64,000 bases of DNA from Sphingomonas alpina (GCF_014490665.1 NZ_CP061038.1:1984001-2048000); one strand, 5' to 3'. Counted from the first letter of the stretch, positions 1 through 9,517 are shown. Notes: generated by a model not told the origin, from the sequence alone. Numbers and translations are program-made.

Positions 1-1028
1 TCGCGGGGGACGGGACCATCCGCCTGATCAACCGTTCCGCCATCGAATTCCTCAACACCGGCGACAGCAATCCGGTCGGGCGCTCGCTTGGCGATGTATC
101 GCCCGAACTGGCCGCGCTGATCGGCAGCGACGCGCGCGATGCGATCGTCGAGATCGATGCCGGCGGCGAGGCGAAGACGCTCGCGGTCAAGATCGCGCGT
201 TCCGAGGACGGGCCGATCCTGACCTTCGACGACATCACGCAGCAATTGCTCGATCAACGCCGCGCCGCCTGGTCCGATGTGGCGCGCCGCATCGCGCATG
301 AGATCAAGAACCCGCTGACCCCGATCCAGCTTGCCGCCGAGCGCCTCCAGCGCCGTTATGGCAAGCAGATCGCCAGCGACGACGGCACCTTTGCCCGCCT
401 GACCGAGACGATCATCCGCCAGGTCGGCGACCTGCGCCGCATGGTCGACGAATTCTCCTCCTTCGCGCGGATGCCCAAGCCGTTGTTCCGGCCTGAGGTG
501 ATCGGCGACATCGCCAAGCAGACTCTGTTCCTGCACGAGGTCGCACACCCGGCGATTCGCTTCGTGATGGCCAATGACGATCCCGGCCTCGAGTTGGTCT
601 GCGACCGTCGCCAGATCGGCCAGGCGCTGACCAATATCGTGAAGAATGCGGTCGAGGCGATCGAAGCGGTCGACGGCGAGGGGGCGGGAGAGATCGCCAT
701 GACGGTCGGCCGGGACAATGACCGCACGGTCCGCATCACCGTGGCCGACAATGGCGTCGGTCTGCCCGCCGGGCGCGACCGCATCGTCGAACCCTATATG
801 ACGACCCGCGCCCGCGGCACCGGGCTTGGCCTCGCGATCGTCAAGAAGATCGTCGAGGAGCATTGCGGCACGATCTCCTTCGGCGACCGGGAGGGCGGCG
901 GAACGCTGGTCATCATGACGTTCGACGCGGCCGCGCTCGCGGCAATGGATACCGGTAACGGCGCGGATGCCGGCGCTGCCGATTGCGACGATCGTCGCCC
1001 CACTGAACTCACACGAAATCGGACCTGA
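1..1028 (+). CDS. ntrY: Nitrogen regulation sensor histidine kinase NtrY, C-terminal part
   Basis: The 5' end lies outside the window; the open frame runs from base 3 to the stop at 1028 (about 341 residues). It shows the end of a PAS-like domain (about residues 1-80). The phosphoacceptor helix ARRIAHEIKNPLTP follows at about residue 99. The ATPase N-box TNIVKNAVEAI and the G boxes DNGVGLP and GTGLGLAIVKK follow in the usual order. This is a membrane kinase that phosphorylates NtrX, which begins 3 bases downstream in the same operon. The N-terminal membrane and HAMP segments are not visible. The NtrY call rests on the ntrX-hfq-hflX context and the PAS-HisKA-HATPase order. Confidence 0.93.
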   Translation, partial: AGDGTIRLINRSAIEFLNTGDSNPVGRSLGDVSPELAALIGSDARDAIVEIDAGGEAKTLAVKIARSEDGPILTFDDITQQLLDQRRAAWSDVARRIAHEIKNPLTPIQLAAERLQRRYGKQIASDDGTFARLTETIIRQVGDLRRMVDEFSSFARMPKPLFRPEVIGDIAKQTLFLHEVAHPAIRFVMANDDPGLELVCDRRQIGQALTNIVKNAVEAIEAVDGEGAGEIAMTVGRDNDRTVRITVADNGVGLPAGRDRIVEPYMTTRARGTGLGLAIVKKIVEEHCGTISFGDREGGGTLVIMTFDAAALAAMDTGNGADAGAADCDDRRPTELTRNRT

Positions 1029-1031
1029 CCC

Positions 1032-2406
1032 ATGGCACTCGATATCCTCATCGTCGACGACGAGCGCGACATTCGCGAACTCGTCTCGGGCGTGCTCGAA
1101 GACGAAGGCTATGAAACGCGCAGCGCCGCCGACAGCGATGCGGCGCTGGAGGCGATCGCCGCACGCCGCCCCTCGCTCGTCCTGCTCGACGTATGGTTGC
1201 AGGGGTCGCGCCTCGACGGGCTGGAACTGCTCGACGAGTTGAAACGCCGCGATCCGTCGATTCCCGTGCTGGTCATTTCCGGCCATGGCAATCTCGATAC
1301 CGCGGTCGCCGCAATCCGCCGTGGCGCCGCCGATTTCATCGAAAAGCCGTTCGAGGCCGAGCGGCTGCTGCTGATGGTCGCCCGCGCGACCGAGACGGAG
1401 CGCTTGCGCCGCGAAGTCGCCTCGCTCCGCGCCAGCGCCGGGCGCGACAATGACCTGACCGGCAGCTCGACCGCGATCAACGGCGTCCGCGCGACACTGA
1501 AACGGGTCGCCTCGACCGGCAGCCGGGTGCTGGTGATGGGGGCGGCCGGCGTCGGCAAGGAAGTCGCCGCGCGCCTGCTTCATGGCTGGAGCCAGCGTGC
1601 CGATGCACCCTTCGTGATCGTCAGCGCGGCGCGCATGACTCCCGAACGCGTCGAAGAAGAATTGTTCGGCGCCGAGGAAAGCGGCGACATCGTTCGCCCC
1701 GGTCTGCTCGAACAGGCGCATGGCGGCACCCTGTTTCTGGATGAGATCGCCGATATGCCGATCGCCACCCAGGCCCGGATCCTGCGCGTGCTGACCGATC
1801 AGAGCTTTACTCGGGTCGGGGGCCAGCGCGTCGTCAAGGTCGATGTCCGGGTCGTCTCCGCGACTTCGCGCGACCTGATGTACGAGATCGCCGAGGGGCG
1901 GTTCCGCGAGGACCTGTATTACCGCCTCAATGTGGTACCGGTGCTGATCCCCGGCCTGAGCGAGCGGCGCGAGGATATCCCTGCGCTGGTCAATCATTTC
2001 ATGGCGCATTACGCCTCGGAAAGACGCGTCCCGACGCCGGAAATCGCACCCGACGCAATGGTCGCACTGCAATCCTATGAATGGCCCGGCAATGTCCGCC
2101 AGCTGCGCAATGTGGTCGAACGCACGATCATCCTCGCACCGGGCGACCGGATCGGGCAGAATCGATCTCGACCTGCTCCCGGCCGAAGTACTGGGCGAGC
2201 CGGGCGATATGGGCGGCGGCACCAACGCAATCATGGGGTCGCCGCTGCGCGAGGCGCGCGAGACGTTCGAACGCGAATATCTGCGCGTCCAGATCCGACG
2301 TTTCTCGGGCAATATCTCACGCACCGCGCACTTCATCGGCATGGAACGCTCCGCACTGCACCGCAAACTCAAGCTGCTCGGGATCACCGAAACACGCGAG
2401 GAATAG
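1032..2406 (+). CDS. ntrX: NtrX response regulator, with a 1-base frameshift
   Basis: Receiver domain with phosphoacceptor Asp53 (LLDVWLQ), then an AAA+ domain with Walker A GAAGVGKE and Walker B GTLFLDEIAD. A Fis-type helix-turn-helix closes the protein (ISRTAHFIGMERSALHRKL). The frame breaks at the GGG of 2154-2156: upstream codons read GDRIG, and downstream codons in the next frame read RIDLDLLPAE. Removing one G restores about 457 residues, the normal NtrX length. The loop after ELFG reads GAEESGDIVRPG, so the sigma-54 contact motif GAFTGA is absent, suggesting it does not act as a classical sigma-54 activator. The frameshift is probably a sequencing error, since the C-terminus is fully conserved. 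Confidence 0.93.
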
Positions 2407-2412
2407 ATGTGG

Positions 2413-2437
2413 GGGAGTAGACGTGAGGGAGTAGACG
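2413..2437. repeat. Short direct repeat GGGAGTAGACG x2
   Basis: The 11-mer GGGAGTAGACG occurs at 2413-2423 and 2427-2437, just after the ntrX stop and about 110 bases before hfq. It may be a simple slippage duplication. No function can be assigned. The remainder of the 138-base gap presumably carries the hfq promoter and leader. Confidence 0.5.
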
Positions 2438-2544
2438 CGAGACTGTCGCATCCCTAGATTAGCAACAAGCGCCCGATAGCGCCCATTCCGACGCCGGGAA
2501 CCGGCGCACAGCGGGAAAACCCGCCAAGAACAAAGGATCGACCG

Positions 2545-3036
2545 ATGGCCGACAAGCAAACCTCTCTTCAGGACCTGTTCCTCAATGCCCTCCGGCGCTC
2601 AAAGACGCCGGTGACGATGTTTCTCGTCAAAGGCGTGAAATTGCAGGGGATCGTAACCTGGTTCGACAATTTCTCGGTCCTGTTGCGCCGCGACGGCCAG
2701 TCGCAGCTGATCTACAAGCACGCCATTTCGACCATCATGCCCTCGGGTACCGTCGACGTCGCAGCGATCGTCAATGCGGTCGGCGAAGCCCAGAAGCGCG
2801 CGCCCCTGTTGCAGGAAATCTTTCTCAACGCGGTGCGCAAGTCGGATGACAATGTGACCATGTTCCTGGTCAATGGCGTCATGCTGCAGGGCCAGATCGC
2901 AGCCTTCGACCTGTTCTGCATGCTGCTCCAGCGCGACGGCATGTCGCAGCTGGTCTATAAGCATGCAGTGTCCACCATCCAGCCGGCCAATCCGCTGAAT
3001 TTGGCTGATGAAACAACGGATAGCGACGAGGTTTGA
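2545..3036 (+). CDS. hfq: Tandem-domain RNA chaperone Hfq
   Basis: 163 residues, about twice the usual alphaproteobacterial Hfq, because two complete Sm-like domains are fused. Domain 1 (about 6-66) has [21 protein letters not shown] and LIYKHAIST. Domain 2 (about 88-147) has [21 protein letters not shown] and LVYKHAVST. Both keep the proximal-face Gln, the FD turn and the YKHA signature (57-60 and 138-141). The rim basic pair is RR in domain 1 and RK in domain 2. A functional ring could be a trimer of tandem chains (inference). Hfq matches sRNAs to mRNAs. The stop overlaps the hflX start (TTGA), so the two are probably translationally coupled. Confidence 0.95.
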   Translation: MADKQTSLQDLFLNALRRSKTPVTMFLVKGVKLQGIVTWFDNFSVLLRRDGQSQLIYKHAISTIMPSGTVDVAAIVNAVGEAQKRAPLLQEIFLNAVRKSDDNVTMFLVNGVMLQGQIAAFDLFCMLLQRDGMSQLVYKHAVSTIQPANPLNLADETTDSDEV

Positions 3037-4325
3037 CCACAGGTTTCGAACGTGATCGCGATGAATTCTCGCGTGGTGCCCGTGCCGTTGTCGTGTTTCC
3101 CGAACATGGTGCGTCCTCACGCGACGTAGCCGCTCGCCTGGAGGAGACCGCCGGTCTCGCCGCGGCGATCGGCGTCGTCGTTGCAGAGAAAGTCTCCTAT
3201 CGCGTGCGCGGTGCACGGCCCTCGACTCTGCTCGGCAGCGGGCAGGTCGAGATGCTGGCCGCCACGGTGCGGATGGAAGAGGCCGAACTCGTCGTGTTCG
3301 ACGCCTCACTGACGCCGGTGCAGCAGCGTAATCTCGAAAAGGAGCTTGGCGCGAAGGTCATCGACCGCACCGGCCTGATCCTGGAGATTTTCGGCGAACG
3401 CGCCGCGACCGCTGAAGGGCGATTGCAGGTCGAACTGGCGCATCTCGATTACCAGGCCGGCCGGCTGGTGCGCAGCTGGACCCATCTTGAGCGCCAGCGC
3501 GGCGGCTTCGGCTTTCTCGGCGGCCCCGGTGAAACCCAGATCGAGGCCGACAGGCGCCTGATCCGCGACCGCATGGCGCGGCTGAAGCGCGAGCTCGAAC
3601 AGGTCAGCCGCACGCGTGGCCTGCACCGCGAACGGCGCCAGCGCGCGCCCTGGCCGGTGATTGCGCTGGTCGGCTATACCAACGCCGGAAAGTCGACGCT
3701 TTTCAATCGTCTGACCGGCGCTGACGTCATGGCGGAAGACCTGTTGTTCGCCACACTCGATCCGACGCTACGCCAGATCAGCCTGCCGGGCCTCGACAAG
3801 GCGATCCTGTCCGACACCGTCGGATTCGTGTCGGAACTGCCAACCCAGCTCGTCGCGGCATTCAAGGCGACGCTTGAGGAAGTCATTTCCGCCGATGTAC
3901 TGATCCATGTCCGCGATATCGCGCATCCCGACACCGCCGCGCAGCGCGCCGATGTCGAATCGGTATTGAAGGATATTGGCGTCGCGCTGGAAACGCCGCG
4001 GCTAGAGGCATGGAACAAGCTCGACCTGCTCGACCATGACGAACGCACCGAACTGCTTGGCGAAGCGGAACGTCGCGACGACGTGGTGGCGATCTCGGCA
4101 CTGAGCGGGGAAGGGGTCGATACGCTGATCCAGACCATCGCCGCGATGTTGACGCAAAATCATCGCCGCTACAGCATCACACTCGATTCGGCCGATGGCG
4201 CCGGCGCAGCCTGGCTGCACGCACATGGTGAAGTGCTCGGCCAGGATGTGGAGAACGATCAGGCGATCTATGAGGTGCGCATGTCGCCGCGCGATTACGA
4301 CCGGTTCAGCCAGCGCGGCGCCTGA
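3033..4325 (+). CDS. hflX: Ribosome-associated GTPase HflX
   Basis: 430 residues. An N-terminal HflX domain is followed by a glycine-rich linker ([19 protein letters not shown]). A GTPase domain comes next: G1 VGYTNAGKS near residue 213, G3 DTVGF and G4 NKLD. HflX binds stalled or heat-damaged 70S ribosomes and splits them. The start chosen is the TTG at 3033 because it overlaps the hfq stop codon and gives the expected N-terminus. The hfq-hflX pairing is widespread in Proteobacteria. Confidence 0.95.
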   Translation: MTTGFERDRDEFSRGARAVVVFPEHGASSRDVAARLEETAGLAAAIGVVVAEKVSYRVRGARPSTLLGSGQVEMLAATVRMEEAELVVFDASLTPVQQRNLEKELGAKVIDRTGLILEIFGERAATAEGRLQVELAHLDYQAGRLVRSWTHLERQRGGFGFLGGPGETQIEADRRLIRDRMARLKRELEQVSRTRGLHRERRQRAPWPVIALVGYTNAGKSTLFNRLTGADVMAEDLLFATLDPTLRQISLPGLDKAILSDTVGFVSELPTQLVAAFKATLEEVISADVLIHVRDIAHPDTAAQRADVESVLKDIGVALETPRLEAWNKLDLLDHDERTELLGEAERRDDVVAISALSGEGVDTLIQTIAAMLTQNHRRYSITLDSADGAGAAWLHAHGEVLGQDVENDQAIYEVRMSPRDYDRFSQRGA

Positions 4326-4368
4326 CCGCCGCCGCGAAGCCGGGCGTCTGAGGGGGATGGGCGCCGGG

Positions 4369-5229
4369 ATGGCAACGCGCATATGGCGACCGATATTGGT
4401 GACTGTCGCTGGTCTGTCGGCACTGATCCTGATCATTGCCGCGATCGGCCTGGCGAATGTTCAGGCCATACCGATCATGCGACGGGCAATGGTGAAGATG
4501 CCCGGCCTGGCCGCCGGCACGCCTCCGGTCCGGGTTGCACTGCTGTCCGACATCCATCTCGGCAACCACGGCATGCGGCCGGGACGACTGGCCAATATCG
4601 TCGATCAGGTGAACGCGGCTCGCCCCGACCTGATCGTGATCGCCGGCGATTTCGTGACCGGGCATGACGCCGAGGGGATTGAGGCACGGGCGACAGGACT
4701 GACCGCGCCCCTCTCGCGGCTGCGCGCACCGCTCGGCGTTTTCGCGGTGCTCGGCAATCATGATCACTGGACGTCTCCCACCGCAATCCGCTCCGCGCTG
4801 GAGAAGGCCGGGATCATCACTCTCGAAAATCAGGCCGAACGGCGTGGCCCGCTGGCGATTATCGGCATCGGCGATCGTTTCTCCGGCCATGAGGATATCG
4901 CCCGCTCGATCGCCGCGGCGCGCCGGATTGGCGGCGCGCCGATCATCGTCACTCACTCGCCCGATATCGTCCCGAACCTGCCGCCCGGCTTTCCACTGGT
5001 GCTGGCAGGGCATACTCATTGCGGACAGGTCGTGCTGCCCTGGCTTGGCCCGCTGATTACGCGCGCGCCACGCGACCATTGGAAGCCGCTCTACATGCTT
5101 CGTTATCGCTGCGGGCTGGTTCGCGATCCCGGTCGCCTGACCGTCGTCACCGCTGGGCTTGGTTCAGGATCCGCGCCCATCCGCCTGGGCGCGATGCCCG
5201 ACTGGTGGCTGCTGACGCTTCATCCTTAG
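4369..5229 (+). CDS. Membrane-anchored calcineurin-like metallophosphoesterase
   Basis: About 286 residues. An N-terminal hydrophobic helix (ILVTVAGLSALILIIAAIGL) anchors the protein with the catalytic domain probably outside the cytoplasm. The five metallophosphoesterase blocks are visible: LLSDIHLGNHG, VIAGDFVTG, VLGNHDHW, IVTHSPD and LAGHTHCGQ. This matches the YaeI/YkuE-like group, some of which hydrolyse lipid A precursors or other phosphoesters; the substrate here is unknown. ATG 4369 is preferred to the ATG at 4357, because the purine run at 4351-4356 would touch the latter. It starts 43 bases after hflX and may be its last co-transcribed gene. Confidence 0.88.
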   Translation: MATRIWRPILVTVAGLSALILIIAAIGLANVQAIPIMRRAMVKMPGLAAGTPPVRVALLSDIHLGNHGMRPGRLANIVDQVNAARPDLIVIAGDFVTGHDAEGIEARATGLTAPLSRLRAPLGVFAVLGNHDHWTSPTAIRSALEKAGIITLENQAERRGPLAIIGIGDRFSGHEDIARSIAAARRIGGAPIIVTHSPDIVPNLPPGFPLVLAGHTHCGQVVLPWLGPLITRAPRDHWKPLYMLRYRCGLVRDPGRLTVVTAGLGSGSAPIRLGAMPDWWLLTLHP

Positions 5230-5993
5230 CCGGCGTGACGCTTGACCGCTTGCCACAGGGCTTCCTTGGCATCGAGATCAAGACTGGCGAAGCTCTCGCC
5301 GGCTTCGGCTTCCATCGCTTTGAAACGCGCCTCGAACTTGGCATTGGCCACGCGCAACGCCGCTTCGGGGTCGACACCAAGGTGGCGGGCCCAGTTGACC
5401 ACCGAGAAGAGCAGGTCACCGACCTCTTCCTCGCGCTGATCGATGTCGGCCGCATCGATCTCGGCAATCTCCTCGATCACCTTTGCGCGTGGTCCCGCCG
5501 CATCGGGCCAGTCGAACCCGGTGCGTGCCGCGCGCTTCTGCAGTTTTTCGGCGCGAAGCAGGGCGGGCAGGCCGATCGCCACGCCGTCCAGCGTGCTGGC
5601 TTCGCCTTTTGCGGCGCGCTCGTCGGCCTTGATCTTCTCCCATAGATAATGGCCGCCTTCGGCCGCGCCGCCGAAGATATGGGGATGGCGGCGCTCCATC
5701 TTGTCGCTGATCGCGGTCGCGACATCACTGAGAGCGAACAGGCCGGATTCCTCGGCCATGCGGCTGTGAAAGATGACCTGGAGCAGCAAATCGCCCAGTT
5801 CATCCTTGAGGTCGGCCATGTCGCCGCGTGCGATCGCATCGGCGACTTCATAGGCTTCCTCGATCGTATAGGGGGCGATCGTCGCGAAATCCTGTGCGCA
5901 ATCCCATTCGCACCCTGTGGCCGGATCGCGCAGGCGCGCCATGATCGCGACAAGGCGGTCCATGGCAGCAGCGGGGGCGGCTTCGTCGCTCAC
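5226..5993 (-). CDS. mazG: Nucleoside triphosphate pyrophosphohydrolase MazG
   Basis: About 255 residues with two MazG folds. The first contains the family signature LRDPATGCEWD, IAPYTIEEAYEVADAI and LKDELGDLLLQV with its EExxE..D metal-binding acids. The second contains VIEEIAEIDAAD and REEEVGDLLFSVVNWAR. MazG hydrolyses NTPs and dNTPs to the monophosphates and PPi. Start chosen: GTG at 5993, ten codons before the first conserved segment; the ATG at 5963 is the alternative. It converges with the phosphoesterase gene, sharing 4 bases at the 3' ends. Confidence 0.93.
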   Translation of the reverse strand: MSDEAAPAAAMDRLVAIMARLRDPATGCEWDCAQDFATIAPYTIEEAYEVADAIARGDMADLKDELGDLLLQVIFHSRMAEESGLFALSDVATAISDKMERRHPHIFGGAAEGGHYLWEKIKADERAAKGEASTLDGVAIGLPALLRAEKLQKRAARTGFDWPDAAGPRAKVIEEIAEIDAADIDQREEEVGDLLFSVVNWARHLGVDPEAALRVANAKFEARFKAMEAEAGESFASLDLDAKEALWQAVKRHAG

Positions 5994-6213
5994 GGACGTT
6001 GTTTCTGATTTGAAAGTCACCCTTTCGCGTAGCAGCAATGCCGCCATCCGCGCAACGCGCGGTACGCGGTCAACGCCGGGCTCCGTCACCTTTCCCACGG
6101 CCCGCCGGGGGTGCAAATCGCGACTGGAAGGCCGGTCATTTTTCCTGTTTTCAGAAAGTCCTAGATAGCCTGTTTTGCGACTGGATCTTCGCGAAGCTGA
6201 TAAAAGGTGCCGT

Positions 6214-6538
6214 CATGACTTCCCCGATGGACCAGGATTGCATGGCAACGTGAGCGTTCCGAACTTGATGTCTCGGCAATGGCAGTCGTCGGTCGCGTCG
6301 TGCATCTGGGGCATCTGTTTGAAAACGATGCCGGAAAAAGCTTACGCACGGCCGGGTTGAGTTACTCGAACAAGCCGAACAGGCCGTCTCGGGTCTCAGC
6401 GAAATTGAACGCAACGAACTCGCCCGGCTGTTGCGCAAACTGCGCCTGCAACTGCGATCGCCGCTCGACATATGTGGCGAAAAGGGAAGGTGTCCCAGGC
6501 AGGCTTCTTGCTTCAGCGGTAGAGCCGCCCTCCATTGA
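6214..6538 (+). pseudogene. Remnant of a MarR-family regulator (frameshift plus internal deletion)
   Basis: A start with an upstream AAAGGTG reads MTSPMDQ and then loses frame at about 6231-6236. The next frame continues as IAWQRERSELDVSAM and GRVVHLGHLFE, the classic N-terminal helix of this MarR subgroup. After about 6340 the match jumps, in yet another frame, to GRVELLEQAEQAVSGLS and NELARLLRKL, the MarR C-terminal dimerisation helix. The winged-helix middle, about 80 codons, is missing. The intact MarR gene at 17996-18538 has the same layout (ELPDLDTEAMAILGR at its start, VLAVLLRKL at its end). The reading is by eye; the multiple lesions make this a true pseudogene, not one base-call error. 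Confidence 0.7.
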
Positions 6539-7121
6539 TGGTTTCCAATCCAGCCAGACGAACGATCTCATCCACTAAAGGCATCAACTTAGTAGGATGG
6601 CTGCACCCTATGCTGACTGACGAATATCTGTAGCCGTCGGCATTCGCCCGCTCCATTTCGAGCAATTGGCAGTGCATATAGATTTCATCGCCATCCCAGG
6701 ATCCGACGTCAAATTTCCATGGGTCGGATTGCGCTCCCAGAGCATTCAGTCTGGAAATCTGTTCCCGGGAAAGCTGCCGGGAACGATGAGGGGGGCGGGT
6801 GGCATGATCGCGCTTATCGTGATCCGCACCGCCTATCTTCATCTCTCCGGTACCATCCAGCTTCTCCGTGATCGTGACGAACCGGAAGAACGAGCCATGG
6901 CCTTCAGTGAATACGAACCGCGTAACCTGCTTCAGCTCGTTCGGAATCTTCTGCCACAACGTTGGTTCACCTGCGTCTTTCAAATCACAGTCAGACCATC
7001 CTGAGGCTATCACAGTCTCGTACACCGCTTCGGGATACATGCCGCATCCTTCGGCCGCGCGCGACTGACTTGCAGATGCAAGGGCCATGACGCCAAGAAC
7101 CAAGTGAACAAAATTTCTCAT
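6513..7121 (-). CDS. Hypothetical exported protein
   Basis: About 202 residues. I do not recognise the family. Start chosen at ATG 7121 because it gives a short signal peptide (MRNFVHLVLGVMALASASQ, likely cleaved after SRAA). The mature part begins with a Cys (EGCGMYPEAV). It has further Cys residues in SDCDLKD, MHCQLLE and SIGCSHP, so disulphides in the periplasm are plausible. The final codons overlap the MarR remnant by 26 bases on the opposite strand. Base composition looks less G+C-rich than the flanking genes, and the gene sits in a small accessory patch between mazG and the protease operon. Confidence 0.65.
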   Translation of the reverse strand: MRNFVHLVLGVMALASASQSRAAEGCGMYPEAVYETVIASGWSDCDLKDAGEPTLWQKIPNELKQVTRFVFTEGHGSFFRFVTITEKLDGTGEMKIGGADHDKRDHATRPPHRSRQLSREQISRLNALGAQSDPWKFDVGSWDGDEIYMHCQLLEMERANADGYRYSSVSIGCSHPTKLMPLVDEIVRLAGLETINGGRLYR

Positions 7122-7315
7122 CAAATCCGGCTCACAGCCACCAACTTTCACAAGTTGTCGAGATCGAGTCATTCTGACGTTTCTGATAAACTCCATTGCT
7201 CTGCGCAAAAGCAACGCCGCATTGCCGGGGACGGGATATTCCTTTGAAGCCCGGTCATCCTGCTGAGAGGGCATTTCGAACCGGGCACCATTCTACCTAA
7301 GTCCGATAATACACA

Positions 7316-7954
7316 TTATGTTAAATCAGTATCGGCATTCGGCTCATTTCCGCTCTCCGTCGGTTCAAGCACCAGCGTACCGTTCTCCACCCGCCATGAA
7401 CGCAGCCGCGACAGGAAATTCATTCCGATCACATCCACATCGCCGAATTTGGCCGATACCACCGCCTTGATATCGCGCGCATGCAATCCGTCGATATCTA
7501 GCTGCTTGATGGTTGCGCGCCACGCATCGACCATGCCGTTGGCGGTCTGGAGCTGGACCGGTTCGCTATTCTTGTCGAATTTGACGCCCACGGCGTTGGC
7601 GGTTGCTTCCGACAGCGAAACGGTGGTCGCGCCGCTGTCGATCATCATCGACCGCGTGACGCCGTTGATCGTCGCGCGCGCATAATAATGCCCGTCATCG
7701 CTCTGCGCGATACGGATCGTCTTGCCGTCGGTCTGCTGCTTTCCGATGCTTGCCCAATGCTCGAAGTCATTGAAACTGCCGACAATTGCCGAGCGATGGA
7801 TCACGCCGAGATAGATGATGCCGATGATCGCAGCCCAGGCCAGCGCCGATTTGACCGCAAAACTCAGCGGAATACGCCGCCCGGCCAGCGAACCGACCGC
7901 CAGCACCAGGCACAGCACTGAGAAGATCACGCCGGCAGATTGGCCATCGGTCAT
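7316..7954 (-). CDS. Retropepsin-like aspartic protease, membrane-anchored (TIGR02281 type)
   Basis: 212 residues. Two hydrophobic segments lie in the first 55 residues (SVLCLVLAVGSLAG; ALAWAAIIGIIYLGVI). A single clan AA aspartic protease domain follows: YYARATINGVTRSMMIDSGA carries the D-S-G catalytic triplet, and VDVIGMNFLSRL is the Gly-x-x-Leu flap-side motif. The active form is expected to be a homodimer. Substrate unknown. Start overlaps the MBL hydrolase stop by 4 bases (ATGA), so it is the last gene of the metG-tatD-MBL run. Confidence 0.9.
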   Translation of the reverse strand: MTDGQSAGVIFSVLCLVLAVGSLAGRRIPLSFAVKSALAWAAIIGIIYLGVIHRSAIVGSFNDFEHWASIGKQQTDGKTIRIAQSDDGHYYARATINGVTRSMMIDSGATTVSLSEATANAVGVKFDKNSEPVQLQTANGMVDAWRATIKQLDIDGLHARDIKAVVSAKFGDVDVIGMNFLSRLRSWRVENGTLVLEPTESGNEPNADTDLT

Positions 7955-8727
7955 GTGCTCAGCTCCAGCCCGTCATAGCCCGGCTCGACTCCGGCCGGCA
8001 ATTCGCTCAGCAAACTGGCATAATCCATCGAATGGTCCATATGGATCAGCGCCGATCTGGCCGGACGCAGTTCCTCGATCCACCCCAGCACCGCTGACAA
8101 TTCGGGATGTGTCGGATGCGGAAAACGCCGCAGTGCATCCACCGCCCAGATATCCAGATCCTGATATAATGATCGCATATCAGGTCTTAAGATATTGAAA
8201 TCGGTGGCATAGCCGATCGATCGGCCATCATGGTCGAAGCGCAGTCCCGCCGAACTGATATTGCCGTGCGGCTGATCGACCACACGGATCGCAATGTCGC
8301 CAATCTCGATCCTGTCGGGCAGGATTTCGCCATGGATCGTGGGCGGATACCCGTCACGGCCGCTAAAGGCATAAGCGAAACGCTCGCTCAGCGCGGCAAG
8401 CGTCGCCGGTCGCGCCAGCCCGCGCACCGGCCGGCCGCGCGCATGATAGAGTTGCCGCAGATCGTCGATGCCATGGCAATGATCGGCATGATCGTGCGTC
8501 CAGATCACCGCATCGACATCCGAGACATTGGCGCTGAGCAATTGCTCGCGCATGTCCGGACTGGTGTCGATCAGGATCCGGGTCGTGTCGGTCTCGACGA
8601 TCGCCGATGCGCGGGTCCGGCGGTTGCGTGACTCCGTCGGATCGCACTCGCCCCAGTCCCCGCCGTGATCGGGGCCGATCCGCGGCACGCCCGAGGAGGT
8701 GCCCGATCCGAGGATCCGGATCTTCAC
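7951..8727 (-). CDS. MBL-fold metallohydrolase (PhnP-like)
   Basis: About 258 residues. It starts with the PhnP-group N-terminus KIRILGSGTSSGVPRIG. The metal-binding HxHxDH motif is THDHADHCHG, and later ligands are in the VDQPHGN and HMDHSMDY segments. An ExxNRRTR-like stretch follows the N-terminus, as in phosphodiesterase-type MBL proteins. Cyclic phosphodiesterase activity is known for E. coli PhnP; here the substrate is not known, and no phn genes are nearby. GTG at 8727 was chosen since it starts 10 bases after the tatD stop and lacks a useless extension. Confidence 0.9.
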   Translation of the reverse strand: MKIRILGSGTSSGVPRIGPDHGGDWGECDPTESRNRRTRASAIVETDTTRILIDTSPDMREQLLSANVSDVDAVIWTHDHADHCHGIDDLRQLYHARGRPVRGLARPATLAALSERFAYAFSGRDGYPPTIHGEILPDRIEIGDIAIRVVDQPHGNISSAGLRFDHDGRSIGYATDFNILRPDMRSLYQDLDIWAVDALRRFPHPTHPELSAVLGWIEELRPARSALIHMDHSMDYASLLSELPAGVEPGYDGLELST

Positions 8728-8737
8728 CGGCCCGCTT

Positions 8738-9517
8738 TCACGCGACGGTCTTGGCAAACAACCGATGGAAGTTGCGCGCCGTCGCCTCGGTCAGCTGTTC
8801 GACCGTCTCGCCACGCAAATTGGCCAGGAATTGCGCGGTGTCCGCGACGAATGCCGGCTCTCCGGTCCTGCCACGATGCGGTACCGGCGCCAGGAACGGC
8901 GCGTCGGTTTCGATCAGCAGCCGGTCGAGCGGCAGGCGTGCAGCGGTTTCCTGCAGGTCCTTCGCGTTCTTGAACGTCACGATCCCCGAAATCGAGATCA
9001 TGAAGCCCAGATCGAGCGCGATATCGGCAAAAGCACCGCTGGCAGTGAAGCAATGGATGACGCCGGGATAGGCCCCCTTCCCCAGCTCGTCGCGCAGGAT
9101 CGCAGCGGTATCCTCCTCGGCGTCACGCGTATGCACGACGATCGGCAATCCGGTCTCGCGTGCCGCAGCGATATGTGCGCGAAAGCTGATCTGCTGCCGC
9201 TCGCGGTCGCTATGGTCGTAATAATAGTCGAGCCCGCTTTCGCCGATGCCGACGACGCGCGGATGCCGCGCGCGATCGACCAGCTTGGCGGTGTCGATAT
9301 GCGCATGCTGGTCGGCCTCATGCGGATGAATTCCGACCGTCGCCCAGACATCGGCCTCGCGCTCGGCAGTGGCCAGCACATCGTCCCACTCACTCTCGCG
9401 CGTCGCGATGTTGAGCATGGCTGTCACGCCCCGCGCGCGGGCACGCTCGAGCACGCCCGCCTGATCCTCGGCGAGCCCCTTGTAATTCAGGTGGCAATGG
9501 CTGTCGGCAAGCATCAA
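8738..9517 (-). CDS. tatD: TatD-family metal-dependent hydrolase
   Basis: 259 residues of TIM-barrel amidohydrolase. It shows the first metal site DSHCHLNY, then VGIHPHEAD, GIGESGLDYYY, VVHTRDA, GVIHCFTAS and LIETDAPFLAP, in the family order. TatD proteins have 3'-5' DNase activity and roles in nucleic-acid repair or turnover. The start overlaps the metG stop, and the metG-tatD-MBL order is common in bacteria. Confidence 0.94.
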   Translation of the reverse strand: MMLADSHCHLNYKGLAEDQAGVLERARARGVTAMLNIATRESEWDDVLATAEREADVWATVGIHPHEADQHAHIDTAKLVDRARHPRVVGIGESGLDYYYDHSDRERQQISFRAHIAAARETGLPIVVHTRDAEEDTAAILRDELGKGAYPGVIHCFTASGAFADIALDLGFMISISGIVTFKNAKDLQETAARLPLDRLLIETDAPFLAPVPHRGRTGEPAFVADTAQFLANLRGETVEQLTEATARNFHRLFAKTVA

